NCBI RefSeq assembly: GCF_000341185.1
Contig: NZ_ANBH01000058.1
Span: forward strand, 1 to 46,486
Reading direction: 5' to 3'
DNA: 46,486 bases
Source: Nocardiopsis chromatogenes YIM 90109
GTDB lineage: Bacteria; Actinomycetota; Actinomycetes; Streptosporangiales; Streptosporangiaceae
Shown here in pieces: positions 7,564 through 15,716 of this stretch; position 1 is the stretch's first letter, and each line of letters begins with the position of its first letter. The notes under the pieces were generated by a model. That model was not told the origin of the DNA. It made no database searches and worked only from the letters and a program-made list of their open reading frames with translations. A program made the position numbers and the translations under genes.

Positions 7564-7883
7564 CACGCCGCCCTCCCCGTGCCGTCGGCGGGCACCCAGT
7601 ACCAGCCGCTCCGCTCGGACCGCTGGCCGGGCATCTGGCCGGTGCGCACTCGGCGCCGGACGGTGCCCGGGGTGACGCCGAGGCGGGCGGCGGCCTCCCG
7701 CGCAGTGAGGGTCTCGGGAGCGCGCAGGGCATCGTCCGCCCACCCCGGCCTCCACGACTGGGAGAAGGCGTCGCGGTGGTCGCCGTGGTGTCCCGAGGGC
7801 AGCGTGCAGAGGACGCGGTGGCGGCCGACGCCGGGACCCCACCCGGGGCGGCGCTGCCCGCACTGCTGGTCGCCGGTGGGCAT
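7563..7883 (-). CDS. Cys/His N-terminal domain with helix-turn-helix
   Basis: A 106-residue protein. The first 45 residues hold Cys and His in CGQRRPGW and CTLPSGHHGDHRD, a pattern seen in actinophage and actinomycete small proteins that probably binds zinc. Residues 58-100 form a MerR/excisionase-like helix-turn-helix (LTAREAAARLGVTPGTVRRR). The ATG directly follows the stop of the gene upstream (TAG then ATG). It is likely a DNA-binding regulator of this accessory unit. Confidence 0.65.
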   Translation of the reverse strand: MPTGDQQCGQRRPGWGPGVGRHRVLCTLPSGHHGDHRDAFSQSWRPGWADDALRAPETLTAREAAARLGVTPGTVRRRVRTGQMPGQRSERSGWYWVPADGTGRAA

Positions 7884-8273
7884 CTATGCCACCTCCCGCA
7901 TGGTGTCGGCCAGCAGCCGCCGCTCGTCGGCATCCGCCGAGGTGGCGGGGACGTAGGGGCGGGCGTAGGCCACGCCGGTGAGCGCGGCCAGCGCGTCGTC
8001 GAGGACGTCCACGCTGCTGGTGGTGATGACGGTGTCCTCATCACGGCGGGACTGGGCCCGGTACGGGGTCGGGGACCCGTGGTCGTAGGTGATCCACCAG
8101 TCGGAGCGGTGGCGGCTGGCGACCTCGCAGAACCGGCCGTAGCCGGGGATCCGATCGGTGCCGTAGCTGCGGGTTCGGGCGGCGTGGCGCCCCGGCCGCC
8201 TCGACGCCGGCGGGGACTGCGGGCGCGCGCCCCGCTCGGAGCGCTGGGGAGAGTCCAAAACGGACACGTCCAT
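7884..8273 (-). CDS. Hypothetical protein, first gene of small-protein operon
   Basis: A 129-residue protein. The start at 8273 is chosen for its GAGGAGG ribosome site 6 bp upstream; 63 bp of the same frame extend further up without such a site. The middle (SDWWITYDHGSP) and C-terminal helices (DERRLLADTMREV) are the only visible features. It is the first gene of the leftward operon and is divergent from the XRE regulator, with which it shares a 223-bp control region. Function unknown. Confidence 0.6.
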   Translation of the reverse strand: MDVSVLDSPQRSERGARPQSPPASRRPGRHAARTRSYGTDRIPGYGRFCEVASRHRSDWWITYDHGSPTPYRAQSRRDEDTVITTSSVDVLDDALAALTGVAYARPYVPATSADADERRLLADTMREVA

Positions 8274-8427
8274 ACGTGCCTCCTCGGGAGTCGCCGGGTG
8301 GGAAGGCCCGGCTGCTTCAGGTGGAGCCATCGTCACACAGCCCGGACTATATTCTCAATGCCCATGTTTGAAGTCGGTGCGAGAATCTAACCTGCACAGT
8401 GAGGTCAAGGTTGGGCGGTGTACTAAT

Positions 8428-8458
8428 TTGTCTGCTGGTGGGAAGTTCGGCGTAGGAT
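8428..8458 (+). promoter_or_regulatory. Putative promoter of the XRE-DUF397 pair
   Basis: TTGTCT (8428-8433) and TAGGAT (8453-8458) are separated by 19 bp, close to the housekeeping sigma pattern of actinomycetes, and lie about 40 bp upstream of the XRE start. Judged by eye only. Confidence 0.35.
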
Positions 8459-8496
8459 CACAGGCGAGAGCCACTTCGACGAGGAGCGACCCGACG

Positions 8497-9345
8497 ATGG
8501 CCAGCAGCCCTCCCCTCCGCCGTCGGCGCCTGTCCCGGCGCCTGCGTGAACTACGGGAGGCGAGCGGCTACACGTCGGAGTACGTGACCGCTGAGGCGAA
8601 GCGCCGTGGTGGAAAGTGGTCGCGGGGCAAGCTCACGCGGATCGAGAACAACGAGTGGACCAGGCCCGACCCCAAGGACGTCGAGGCCCTGCTGGACATC
8701 TACAAGGTGACCGATCCGCAGGAGCGCGACGCCTACCTCACCCTCGCCAAGCAGGCGCGCCAGCGCGGATGGTGGGTCAGCTACTCCGACGTTGTCGGCA
8801 AAGGGACCTACGTCGGTCTCGAAATCGAAGCGTCCCGCATCCGCACCTACGAGGCCCTCGTCGTCCCCGGCCTCCTCCAGACCGAGGCGTATGCCCGCGC
8901 CGTGATGAGCAGCCACGGCGTCACCGACCCCAGCGACATCGACCGCCGCGTCGAGGCGCGGGAGATGCGCAAGCAGATCCTCGCGAAGGCCGACGCGCCG
9001 CGCATCTGGGCGATCATCGACGAGGCCGCCCTGCGCAAGATCCCCGCCGACATCCGCGAGGAGCAACTGCGATACCTGGTCGACATCCAGCGGCCGTCAC
9101 TGCGCATCCAGGTTCTCCCGGACAGTGCCGGCCTCCACGCCGCCACCGCTGGGTCGTTCGTGATCCTGGACTTCCCGGAGGACCCGCCGGTCGTATACCG
9201 GGAAGATGTAATGTCCGAGCTGTTCTACGAGGACCCGGTCGAGGTCGACCATTGCGAGATGGTCTACGACCATGTCCACGCCTCGGCGCTGAGCGTGGAA
9301 GAGTCCCAACAGTTCCTCGAAGAACTGATCAGCGCATCCCAGTAG
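8497..9345 (+). CDS. XRE regulator with DUF5753-like domain (Scr1/WhiJ type)
   Basis: A 282-residue regulator. The N-terminal helix-turn-helix (about 10-65) reads LSRRLRELREASGYT then TRIENNEW. The rest matches the DUF5753 domain of Scr1/WhiJ-type regulators, including the marker YEALVVPGLLQTEAYAR and LRIQVLPDSAGLHA. Such proteins pair with a DUF397 partner in a toxin-antitoxin-like or developmental control module. The next gene is exactly such a partner, 10 bp downstream. The ATG at 8497 has a GAGGAG box about 10 bp upstream. Confidence 0.88.
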   Translation: MASSPPLRRRRLSRRLRELREASGYTSEYVTAEAKRRGGKWSRGKLTRIENNEWTRPDPKDVEALLDIYKVTDPQERDAYLTLAKQARQRGWWVSYSDVVGKGTYVGLEIEASRIRTYEALVVPGLLQTEAYARAVMSSHGVTDPSDIDRRVEAREMRKQILAKADAPRIWAIIDEAALRKIPADIREEQLRYLVDIQRPSLRIQVLPDSAGLHAATAGSFVILDFPEDPPVVYREDVMSELFYEDPVEVDHCEMVYDHVHASALSVEESQQFLEELISASQ

Positions 9346-9355
9346 GAGAACACCA

Positions 9356-9553
9356 ATGCCTGCCGCATCCCACAGGCTGGTCTTCCGGAAGTCCAGCTAC
9401 TCCCAGGGCAAGACGCAGAACTGCGTCGAGGTCGCCGACGCCCCCGGGGCATCCGCTGTTCGTGACAGCAAGCATCCGGGCGCCGGCCATCTCCAGTTCC
9501 CGGCCACCGAGTGGCGAGCGTTCCTGGAGGACCTCAAGGCCGACCGCATCTGA
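9356..9553 (+). CDS. DUF397 protein (Scr2/WhiJ partner type)
   Basis: A 65-residue DUF397 protein with the family marks FRKSSYSQG, NCVEVAD, AVRDSKHP and a C-terminal W-R-A-F-L. It follows the XRE gene at 10 bp with a TAGGAGAA ribosome site. In characterised pairs the small protein antagonises or is antagonised by the XRE protein. A strong terminator lies 12 bp beyond the stop, making this a closed two-gene unit. Confidence 0.9.
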   Translation: MPAASHRLVFRKSSYSQGKTQNCVEVADAPGASAVRDSKHPGAGHLQFPATEWRAFLEDLKADRI

Positions 9554-9564
9554 CCGACCACACA

Positions 9565-9600
9565 CGAGCGGCCCCCGGCGCACATGCCGGGGGCCGCTCG
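9565..9600 (+). terminator. Strong hairpin terminator
   Basis: A perfect 15-bp stem: cgagcggcccccggc (9565-9579) and gccgggggccgctcg (9586-9600) with a 6-base loop, 12 bp after the DUF397 stop. No U-tract follows, as is common in high-GC actinomycetes. Confidence 0.85.
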
Positions 9601-9761
9601 CATGCTTACCTGAAGCATCCCGAAGCCATCGTAAGGGGTGTTGCGGCGCTCACCTAGCGGCGGCTGTGTCCGGTCAGGTGGCCGCGGCCACGCGTGCGTC
9701 CTGGTAGGCGGTCACGGCGGAAGAGCGGTCGCTGGCGCCGGTTGGGGATGCGGACGACCGC

Positions 9762-9890
9762 CTACGGCTGCTTGCCGGTCCCGCCGCACATCGTGCACGG
9801 GACCATCGCTACGGTCCCGTCCTGGGACTGCTGCACCTGCCCACGCCCGGCGCAACCCGAGCAGTTGACCTCTTTGCGGTGCTCACCCAT
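9762..9890 (-). CDS. 42-residue Cys4 zinc-ribbon peptide
   Basis: A short gene with two DnaJ-like C-x2-C-x-G-x-G knuckles: CSGCAGRG (10-17) and CTMCGGTG (32-39). Four cysteines suit a single zinc ribbon. The ATG at 9890 lies inside the end of the methyltransferase gene (stop 9883) and has a GGAGGA ribosome site a few bases upstream, so translation is coupled. It probably works with, or is regulated together with, the methyltransferase. DnaJ-type knuckles bind proteins or nucleic acids; the target is unknown. Confidence 0.7.
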   Translation of the reverse strand: MGEHRKEVNCSGCAGRGQVQQSQDGTVAMVPCTMCGGTGKQP

Positions 9891-10980
9891 CGCGTCCTCC
9901 GATCACGTTGTCCGGACGGTCCAGCCACACGTGCTGCCCCTGTCGGTCGACGAGCAGCCCGAGACGGTCGCGGCCCGGGGACCCCATCCCCAGCCACTCC
10001 AGGTAGACCTCCTCCAGCTCCGCCCACAGTGACCGGGGGCCGCTCTCCTCCACGTCGGGCCCCTCCCCGCCCGTGCGGATGGCGAGGGCGTAGGAGCCGG
10101 TGCCCGGGTCCCACAACCCGACCCGGTCGTCAGGGGCGCCCAGGGCGTCGATCGCGACCCCGGGGAGGAGCGCCGCCGCCACCACCTCCAGGCCCCGGTC
10201 CGCACCGGCGATGCGCATCGGGTCGACGCGGCCGATGGAGTCGCGGAGCTCGCCGGTCAGCCGGGGCAGCCCCCGGCGCTGGGAGCGCAGCATCATGAAC
10301 GAGGTGTCGCCGTAGAAGCGCCCCACGGCGCGCCCGCCGCCCAGTCCCGTCAGGGCCACCTTGTGAGCCATCACCTGCACCGGCGCCCAGGGCAGGACCA
10401 TCACGCCGCCGGGGCGCAGCTGCTCTGCCCACACGGCCGGGATACCGGCCACGGCGCAGGTGACGTGCACCCGGTCGAAGGGCGCGCCCTCAGGGTGCCC
10501 CTGCGCGCCGTCGCCCACGACGAGACGGGGCGCGAGTCCGGCGCGCTTGAGGTTGTCCTCCGCTCGGGAGGCGATCTGGGCGTCGACCTCGACCGTGGTC
10601 ACCCGGTCCTCGCCCAGACGCGCGGCCAGTAGACCGGCGGTCCACCCGGTGCCGGTGCCGATCTCCAGTACCCGGTCGCCGGGATGGGGGGCGAGCAGCC
10701 GGAGGAAGTCCAGCACGAGGCCGGGGGCGGTCGAGGAGCTGGTGGGCAGCCCCGTGGTGTCCGGCGTGAGGGGGGCGGCGCCGTCGTCCACCTGGGTGAG
10801 GATGGTGGTGTCGCTGTAGACCGCCTCCCGCCACCGGTCGGGGTCGCTGCTGCGGTCGATCAACTGGTGGCCGGCCACGGCCCGGTCGGGGATGAAGTGT
10901 TCGCGCGGTACGGCGCGGAACTCCTCATCCCAGTCGGGCACGGCCAAGGCGGTGAGACGGTCAACGTCGGCATCGGCCAT
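9883..10980 (-). CDS. PIMT-like O-methyltransferase (RiPP/FxLD-associated type)
   Basis: A 365-residue SAM-dependent methyltransferase resembling protein-L-isoaspartate O-methyltransferase, with N-terminal VPREHFIPD and SAM-binding VLEIGTGTGW (about 105-114). It is longer than housekeeping PIMT (about 210 residues): an extra C-terminal half is shared with homologues that modify ribosomal peptides (lanthipeptide and graspetide clusters). No ATP-grasp, LanB-like or precursor gene is visible here, so the pathway role is inferred only. It overlaps the 42-residue zinc peptide gene. Confidence 0.75.
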   Translation of the reverse strand: MADADVDRLTALAVPDWDEEFRAVPREHFIPDRAVAGHQLIDRSSDPDRWREAVYSDTTILTQVDDGAAPLTPDTTGLPTSSSTAPGLVLDFLRLLAPHPGDRVLEIGTGTGWTAGLLAARLGEDRVTTVEVDAQIASRAEDNLKRAGLAPRLVVGDGAQGHPEGAPFDRVHVTCAVAGIPAVWAEQLRPGGVMVLPWAPVQVMAHKVALTGLGGGRAVGRFYGDTSFMMLRSQRRGLPRLTGELRDSIGRVDPMRIAGADRGLEVVAAALLPGVAIDALGAPDDRVGLWDPGTGSYALAIRTGGEGPDVEESGPRSLWAELEEVYLEWLGMGSPGRDRLGLLVDRQGQHVWLDRPDNVIGGRDG

Positions 10981-11041
10981 GAGACGACGGTAACTGTGCG
11001 GGTGCGGTCTGTCAGGAGGTGACCGGGGCCGGTCACCCACG

Positions 11042-11245
11042 TCACCTCACCGACCCCGGCCAGGCGGCCGTGGCCACAAGCTCGCCCTGGTAAGGAGCGG
11101 CCGGGCGGTCACCGTGTCCGGCCACGGGCCGCTCGGCCGGGGCGGGGGCCGGGCGGACCCCGGCCAGCTCCAGCGCCGCCTCGACCCGGCGGACGATCCG
11201 GCGGCCGGTGCGCTCCGAGCAGCCGGTCATGGCGGCCACCTCGCC
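11042..11245 (-). pseudogene. C-terminal remnant of a helix-turn-helix protein
   Basis: The minus strand reads ...MTGCSERTGRRIVRRVEAAL... then a Pro/Ala-rich stretch to a stop at 11042. The first part resembles a recognition helix of a replication or regulatory DNA-binding protein. The coding resemblance fades where the opposite-strand asparagine-synthase remnant begins. I read it as a fragment left by recombination; a chance frame is possible. Confidence 0.3.
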
Positions 11246-12308
11246 GTGGCCGACCGACCACGTCCTCGTAGAGACCGAGCCCGCCCTACACCGGGTTCCG
11301 CGTCGGCTTGCGCCGGACGCCGATGTCGTGGGGGTGTTCGTAGCGACCATGGACGCGGCGATGGACCGGCGCCCCTGGGCCGACTCCACCACCCTGTTCC
11401 ACCTGACCGGCGGGTTCGACTCGGGCACGGTGGCCACCCGCGCGGCCGAGCGCCACCCCGGCCTGTTCCCCACAGCGACCCTGCTGATCGGCGGGCCGGG
11501 ACGCGAGCAGCAGATCAGGCGCCGCGCCGAGATGCGCGAGCGCGTGCGGTTCGCCGACCCCGACCTCGTCACCGACGCCATGGAGTACCCGCCGCTGGCA
11601 CCCGGCTGCCGGTGGGTCGCCGGGGAGGTGGTCTCGCCGACGGAGGACCCCTTGCACCACCCGTTCACCATGATGGCGCGTGCCGTCGCCCAGGCCGGCG
11701 CCCGCACGGTCGTGACCGGCCTCGGCGGCGACGAGATGGTCGCCCTCACCCAGAAGGAGGAGCCGCACGAGGGGCCCGGGGACATCAGCGACGCCCAGAT
11801 CCTGCCCTGAGTCGGGCCGCGCGCACGGCAGGTGCTGGAGTTCGCCGACGACGGGATCGCGCCCCCGGCACGGGTGAACTCCATGACGCTGCTGTCGCTG
11901 GAGACGACCGCGCCGATCCTGCTGTGGGAGGGGCTGTGGCCGGTGCACCCGTTCGCCGACCCGGCGATGGTCGAGCTCGGCGAGCAGTTGCCGTTCGCCT
12001 GGCGCGAGTTGAAACAGGTACAGCGTCGGCGCCTGGCGTCGCTGGGCATGAGCGAGGACGTCGTACACCCGGTCGAGCGCGAGTCCTTCGCCGAGGTCGT
12101 CGAGCACGCGCTGACGGCCCACGCCCCGAAGCTGTTCGCTCGTATGCTGGCCGACGGATCGCCGCTGTTCGACGACGCTCTGGTCGACCCGGACGGGCTG
12201 CGCTCGGCGGTGGAGAACCTGACCGCGGGGGCCTACAGCGAAGAGCGGGACGGGAAGACCCTGGAAGTGCTGAGCCTGCACATGAGCGCCACCGCCTTCC
12301 TGCGTTGA
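11229..12308 (+). pseudogene. Asparagine-synthase-like protein, broken by an in-frame TGA
   Basis: Two open stretches in the same frame (to 11810, then from 11832) make one asparagine-synthase/lasso-cyclase-like protein of about 359 residues. The ATP-binding loop reads LTGGFDSG, near the family SGGxDS, and a later GLGGDEM is the conserved second motif. A single TGA at 11808-11810 interrupts it; CGA (Arg) would restore the frame by one C-to-T change. The glutaminase domain of true AsnB is absent, and the N-terminus seems cut at the junction with the preceding remnant. Such stand-alone domains adenylate carboxylates in peptide biosynthesis. Confidence 0.7.
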
Positions 12309-12319
12309 GAGGACACGCC

Positions 12320-12835
12320 ATGTTCACCATGCGCCCCGCCACCACGGCCGACACCGCCGACGTCGCGAAGATGATCGCCGCGCGCTGCGACTGGCAGGAA
12401 CAGCACGGACTGGAATCCTGGCGCGGAGAGGTCGAGGACCTGGCAGGACAGGCCGGAAGCGGCACCATGTGGGTTCTCGAAAACGGCGGGCGCATCGTCG
12501 GCTGCACCACCGTCATGGACCAGGCACCCCCGAAGGACTGGACCCCCGAGGAGGCCGCGGAACCTGCGCTGTACCTGTTCACGACCGTGACCGACCCCGC
12601 CTACCAGGCACACAAGCCCGGGACGCTGATCGCGCTCTGGGCGGTGGACCGGGCGGCACGGCAGGGGCGCACGTGGGTTCGGCGGGGGTGTTTCTTCCCC
12701 GAGCTGGTCACGTACTACAGGACACAGGGGTTCGCCCTGGTCAAGGAGCAGGAGCGAAGCGCCGGACACCTGTACCTGCTCGCGCGCCGGGCAGAACGCC
12801 TCGACCTGGGACGGCTCGGGATCACTGAGGCCTGA
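12320..12835 (+). CDS. GNAT-family acetyltransferase
   Basis: A 171-residue protein with the GNAT fold: N-terminal MRPATTADTADV, a central beta-strand MWVLENGGRIVGCTTV and a conserved C-terminal YYRTQGFALV. The acetyl-CoA loop is not sharp (KPGTLIALWAVDRAARQG), so it may acylate a divergent substrate. It starts 12 bp after the broken asparagine-synthase-like gene, with a GAGAGGA ribosome site, and is followed 16 bp later by the broken exonuclease gene. It remains intact between two pseudogenes. Confidence 0.75.
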   Translation: MFTMRPATTADTADVAKMIAARCDWQEQHGLESWRGEVEDLAGQAGSGTMWVLENGGRIVGCTTVMDQAPPKDWTPEEAAEPALYLFTTVTDPAYQAHKPGTLIALWAVDRAARQGRTWVRRGCFFPELVTYYRTQGFALVKEQERSAGHLYLLARRAERLDLGRLGITEA

Positions 12836-12850
12836 GGAAAGAGCCGCGCT

Positions 12851-13474
12851 GTGCAGGACCAGCCCTGGACCCATGCGCCCCTCGTGGCCGTGGACCTGGA
12901 AGGCACCGGCGCCCAGGACAAGGAGCACGAGGCGATCCTGGAGGTCGCGCTGGTGCCCCTGCACGGCGGCTCCCCCAACATGGCCCGCGCGTGGGAGACC
13001 CTGGTTAACCCGGGGCGGCCGGTTCCCAAGCGCCCGTGGATCTCACCGGGGCTGACCGACGAGGTACTCGCCGACGCACCATCCCCTGAGCAGGTGGGGC
13101 AGTAGCTGGAGCGCAGGGTGACCGGGGTGTGCCTAGTGGGCCACAACGTAGGGGTGGAGTGGAAGCTGTTGCACCGCCACCACCCGGGGCTGCGCCCCGC
13201 CGGTCTGGTGGACACGCTGAAGCTGGCACGCAACACGGGGGTTGCGGCCCCGCGAGGGCTCGGCGCCCTGTTGGACCGGTTCGACCTGCGCGGCCTCGTT
13301 GGAGAGCTGGTGCCGGACGGTCGGCCGCACCGCGCCCTATGGGACACGGTCGGGGCCGCAGTTCTGCTACAGCATCTGGCGCAGGACTTCCCCGAAGTAC
13401 CAACGGTCGGGAAGCTACTGGAGCAGGGCGAAGTCCCTGTGGGCGCGGAACCGGATGAGGCGACGCTCTTCTGA
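12851..13474 (+). pseudogene. DEDDh 3'-5' exonuclease, broken by an in-frame TAG
   Basis: Both open parts (12851-13105 and 13118-13474) are in one frame and together give a DnaQ-like exonuclease of about 207 residues. Motif I is VAVDLEGTG, motif II VGHNVGVEW, and motif III HRALWDTV. A TAG at 13103-13105 separates them; CAG (Gln) would restore it by one C-to-T change. In motif II the usual aspartate is replaced by V-E-W, so activity may have been poor already. It follows the GNAT gene at 16 bp and has a GTG start. Confidence 0.7.
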
Positions 13475-13576
13475 ACCGCACCGATTGGACACCGTCATGT
13501 CGTCCAGGAGGCGCTCGTTTGCATCACGGCACGGACCGCCGAAAGGCGTTCTGGACCGCCGCCCAGATCCCGGGCG

Positions 13577-14023
13577 TCAGGCTGCGGCCGGAGCTCGCAG
13601 CAAGGCGGCAAGCTCGTCCACAAGCCGCCGGGCCGCCCCCTGCGCATCCGCCCACGGGTGGGTGCACTGGGCGCCGTCGGCGCCGCGCCAGCAGAACGCT
13701 CCGCCGCGCACCCACACGGTGACCCCGCCCGGCAGCGAGACCACCGACACCCGGGCGTCCGCCGCCCCGAACACCCGCCCCACCCCGGCGGTCCGCAGTG
13801 CCGCGAACAACGCCTGCGCCGCCCCCGCAGCATCACCCTGGTAGCCGCCCTGGGGCCGGTGCCCTGCCCGGGGCGCTGGCACCCCTGCAGGCGCGCCAGC
13901 GGCGCGTCGGCGTCCTCCGAACGCCCGAGCGGGTCCCGTTGCCCCGCGCGGGCGGGGCCGCACCAGCCACAGCGGCCCGGTGCTCTGAACGGTCTCGGTG
14001 GCGATAGCGGTGGTGGTCAGCAT
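13577..14023 (-). CDS. Hypothetical actinomycete protein
   Basis: A 148-residue protein starting MLTTTAIATETVQST, with a GGGAGGGG ribosome site before the ATG at 14023. The first 70 residues are Arg/Ala/Gly-rich and probably disordered. The C-terminal half (RVSVVSLPGGVTVWVRGGAFCW then HPWADAQGAARRLVDELA) looks like a small beta-sheet plus helix domain found in actinomycete mobile regions. No function is known. It is divergent from the low-GC membrane gene. Confidence 0.5.
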   Translation of the reverse strand: MLTTTAIATETVQSTGPLWLVRPRPRGATGPARAFGGRRRAAGAPAGVPAPRAGHRPQGGYQGDAAGAAQALFAALRTAGVGRVFGAADARVSVVSLPGGVTVWVRGGAFCWRGADGAQCTHPWADAQGAARRLVDELAALLRAPAAA

Positions 14024-14214
14024 GGACGCCCCTCCCGGGCCCGGCGCCGCCGTGCGCGGCGCGATCACCACCGATGAACCCGCACCTCGACGAGAACCTT
14101 CAATACCACGCGGAAAAGTACCTCGAGAACCTCTTTGGAGGAAGTACAGCCGCGGTCATGGCCAGATGTGGCAACCTCCATCCCATACAAGGTCTTTGTG
14201 CGACCATCAGCGCT

Positions 14215-14973
14215 ATGCCTCTCACACAGTTCGAACCTCTCGCTGATGACGAAGACCCGACGATCAACGACTACTACCGACCCATCAGAAGCACTCGCTT
14301 GCACATCGACGAACTGGAAAGATTGCTAGCTTTCCTAAAGCAAAATACCGAATCAATGAAAATAGCAGCAGGAAATGTGCACAGAAAAAAGAACAAAAGG
14401 AAAGATAGGCCCGCTTATTGGCTAACCACGCCAGATGCATTGGCGCTAATGAAGCGCAGAGACCGTAAGCATGTATGGATTTTTACAGAAAACCCAAAAC
14501 TTGAAATTAGGCTCGGCGACTCATTGGCATACATAAAGACCAACGACACATCCCCTCAGGTACATGACATCGCAGATCGCTTCCATGAACTTGTTTCATA
14601 CAGACACCCCAAGATGGCCAATCTTTGGCACTTCGGATTCAAGCGCTGGATGTTGATCCTATCCTCAGCCATCGTGGCATCCTTTTTGATAGTCAGTGGA
14701 GGAGAATTTACCTCACATGCACATATCAGAAACACTCTCACAGTCCCCGTTGCCACAATCGGATTCATCTATATCTTGACAGCATTTGCAACACGATTCA
14801 CTGGCAGAGCCCCCATAAGCTCTCGCAGAAGCAAATGGCTCTCAACTATCATTGCAACAATACTGCTTCCACCAGCGATCGAATGGGTCTATGATAAACT
14901 TAATTGGGTGATAGACGTTCTCAGTAAGCTGTTTTCCGTGAACCCCAGCCCACGCATAAATGGTTCGCGATAA
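14215..14973 (+). CDS. Low-GC membrane protein of unknown function
   Basis: A 252-residue protein: a soluble basic N-terminal part (about 1-150, rich in Lys/Arg around KKNKRKDR) and three likely C-terminal membrane segments (WMLILSSAIVASFLIVS, LTVPVATIGFIYILTAF, WLSTIIATILLPPAI). The GC content is far lower than that of every neighbour, with codons such as TTT, ATA and AAA, a clear sign of recent transfer. I chose the ATG at 14215 because protein character becomes regular there; the frame stays open to 14074. No ribosome site is strong at either. Soluble-plus-membrane layouts are common in defence effectors, but that is only a suggestion. Confidence 0.6.
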   Translation: MPLTQFEPLADDEDPTINDYYRPIRSTRLHIDELERLLAFLKQNTESMKIAAGNVHRKKNKRKDRPAYWLTTPDALALMKRRDRKHVWIFTENPKLEIRLGDSLAYIKTNDTSPQVHDIADRFHELVSYRHPKMANLWHFGFKRWMLILSSAIVASFLIVSGGEFTSHAHIRNTLTVPVATIGFIYILTAFATRFTGRAPISSRRSKWLSTIIATILLPPAIEWVYDKLNWVIDVLSKLFSVNPSPRINGSR

Positions 14974-15182
14974 GCTTCACACTCACCCTGCCGCGTCGAT
15001 CTCAGCCTGGATGGTCAAATTGCGTAGCGTTTCGTGGTTGGCGTCCAGCTGAACGAAACAGGATGGCGGCTCGGGTATGTTCCGTGAGGCCTAGAGAAAT
15101 AATCCGGTAACCACCTGTCGTGGTGGATTGGTTGGGTGCATTCTGAGGGTGCCACGATCCGCCGATGGAAGGACCTTCGACG

Positions 15183-15665
15183 ATGCGGTTCCTTGTGTTG
15201 GCCGGTGCGCCGGCGCTGTTGGTGATGGCGGGATGCGGCGGTTCGGGGGAGGCAGATCCGGACGAGGATACGTCGTCATCGCTGTCCGCATCGTGGTTCA
15301 CCGTGAAGGTCACGACCAGCTCGGGGTCGATCGGGCGGAATCACGATGACCGGTTCTGCGCGTGGGTGGGTACCTCATATGTACTGCGCGACGATGACGG
15401 CGGCATCGTGGCCGAGGGGGATGCGGAGTCCCGGGTCGAGGGCAAGGCCGAGGCCAACGGTGAGCCCGCACAGATCGGCAAGGTGACGTCGCTGGATCCT
15501 TATGAGTGCGTAATGGACTTCCGGGTTGAGGAGGTGCCGCGCGGAGAGTTCTTCGAACTGGAGGTGAGCACCGAGTCGGTCCCCGACGGCGAGGAGTTCA
15601 CCGAGAAGGTGGTGCTGTCACGGGAAGATCTGGATTCGGTGGTGAAACTGGAGTTTACCCAATGA
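15183..15665 (+). CDS. Secreted lipoprotein of unknown function
   Basis: A 160-residue protein with a signal peptide ending in a lipobox (LVMAGC), so it should be anchored at the outer face of the membrane. The mature part begins GGSGEADPDEDTSSS and is acidic, with two cysteines (FCAWVG and YECVMD) that could form a disulfide. The ATG at 15183 has a GGAAGGA site upstream. No domain was recognised; the beta-rich pattern suggests an immunoglobulin-like or small binding fold. Confidence 0.7.
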   Translation: MRFLVLAGAPALLVMAGCGGSGEADPDEDTSSSLSASWFTVKVTTSSGSIGRNHDDRFCAWVGTSYVLRDDDGGIVAEGDAESRVEGKAEANGEPAQIGKVTSLDPYECVMDFRVEEVPRGEFFELEVSTESVPDGEEFTEKVVLSREDLDSVVKLEFTQ

Positions 15666-15674
15666 AGCTGGGCT

Positions 15675-15716
15675 GGTCCGGCTCAACGTGCTACCCCCAG
15701 TAAGCGAAGCCGGACC
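15675..15716 (+). terminator. Weak hairpin after the lipoprotein gene
   Basis: ggtccggct (15675-15683) pairs with agccggacc (15708-15716), a 9-bp stem with a 24-base loop, 10 bp beyond the stop. Confidence 0.35.

Larger units (their letters stand above)
9670..11094. repeat. Imperfect 39-bp direct repeat flanking the methyltransferase unit
   Basis: 9670-9708 and 11056-11094 match at about 30 of 39 positions in the same orientation (ccgg-cagg-ggccg-ggccac-cctggta). They lie on each side of the methyltransferase and zinc-peptide genes. They may be C-terminal remnants of two related genes on the minus strand, or scars of insertion. Confidence 0.35.

Noticed and set aside
11808-11810. Selenocysteine or programmed readthrough at the in-frame TGA
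   Set aside because: No hairpin or cysteine-aligned position suggests selenocysteine, and the neighbouring exonuclease is also broken by a TAG; gene decay is simpler.
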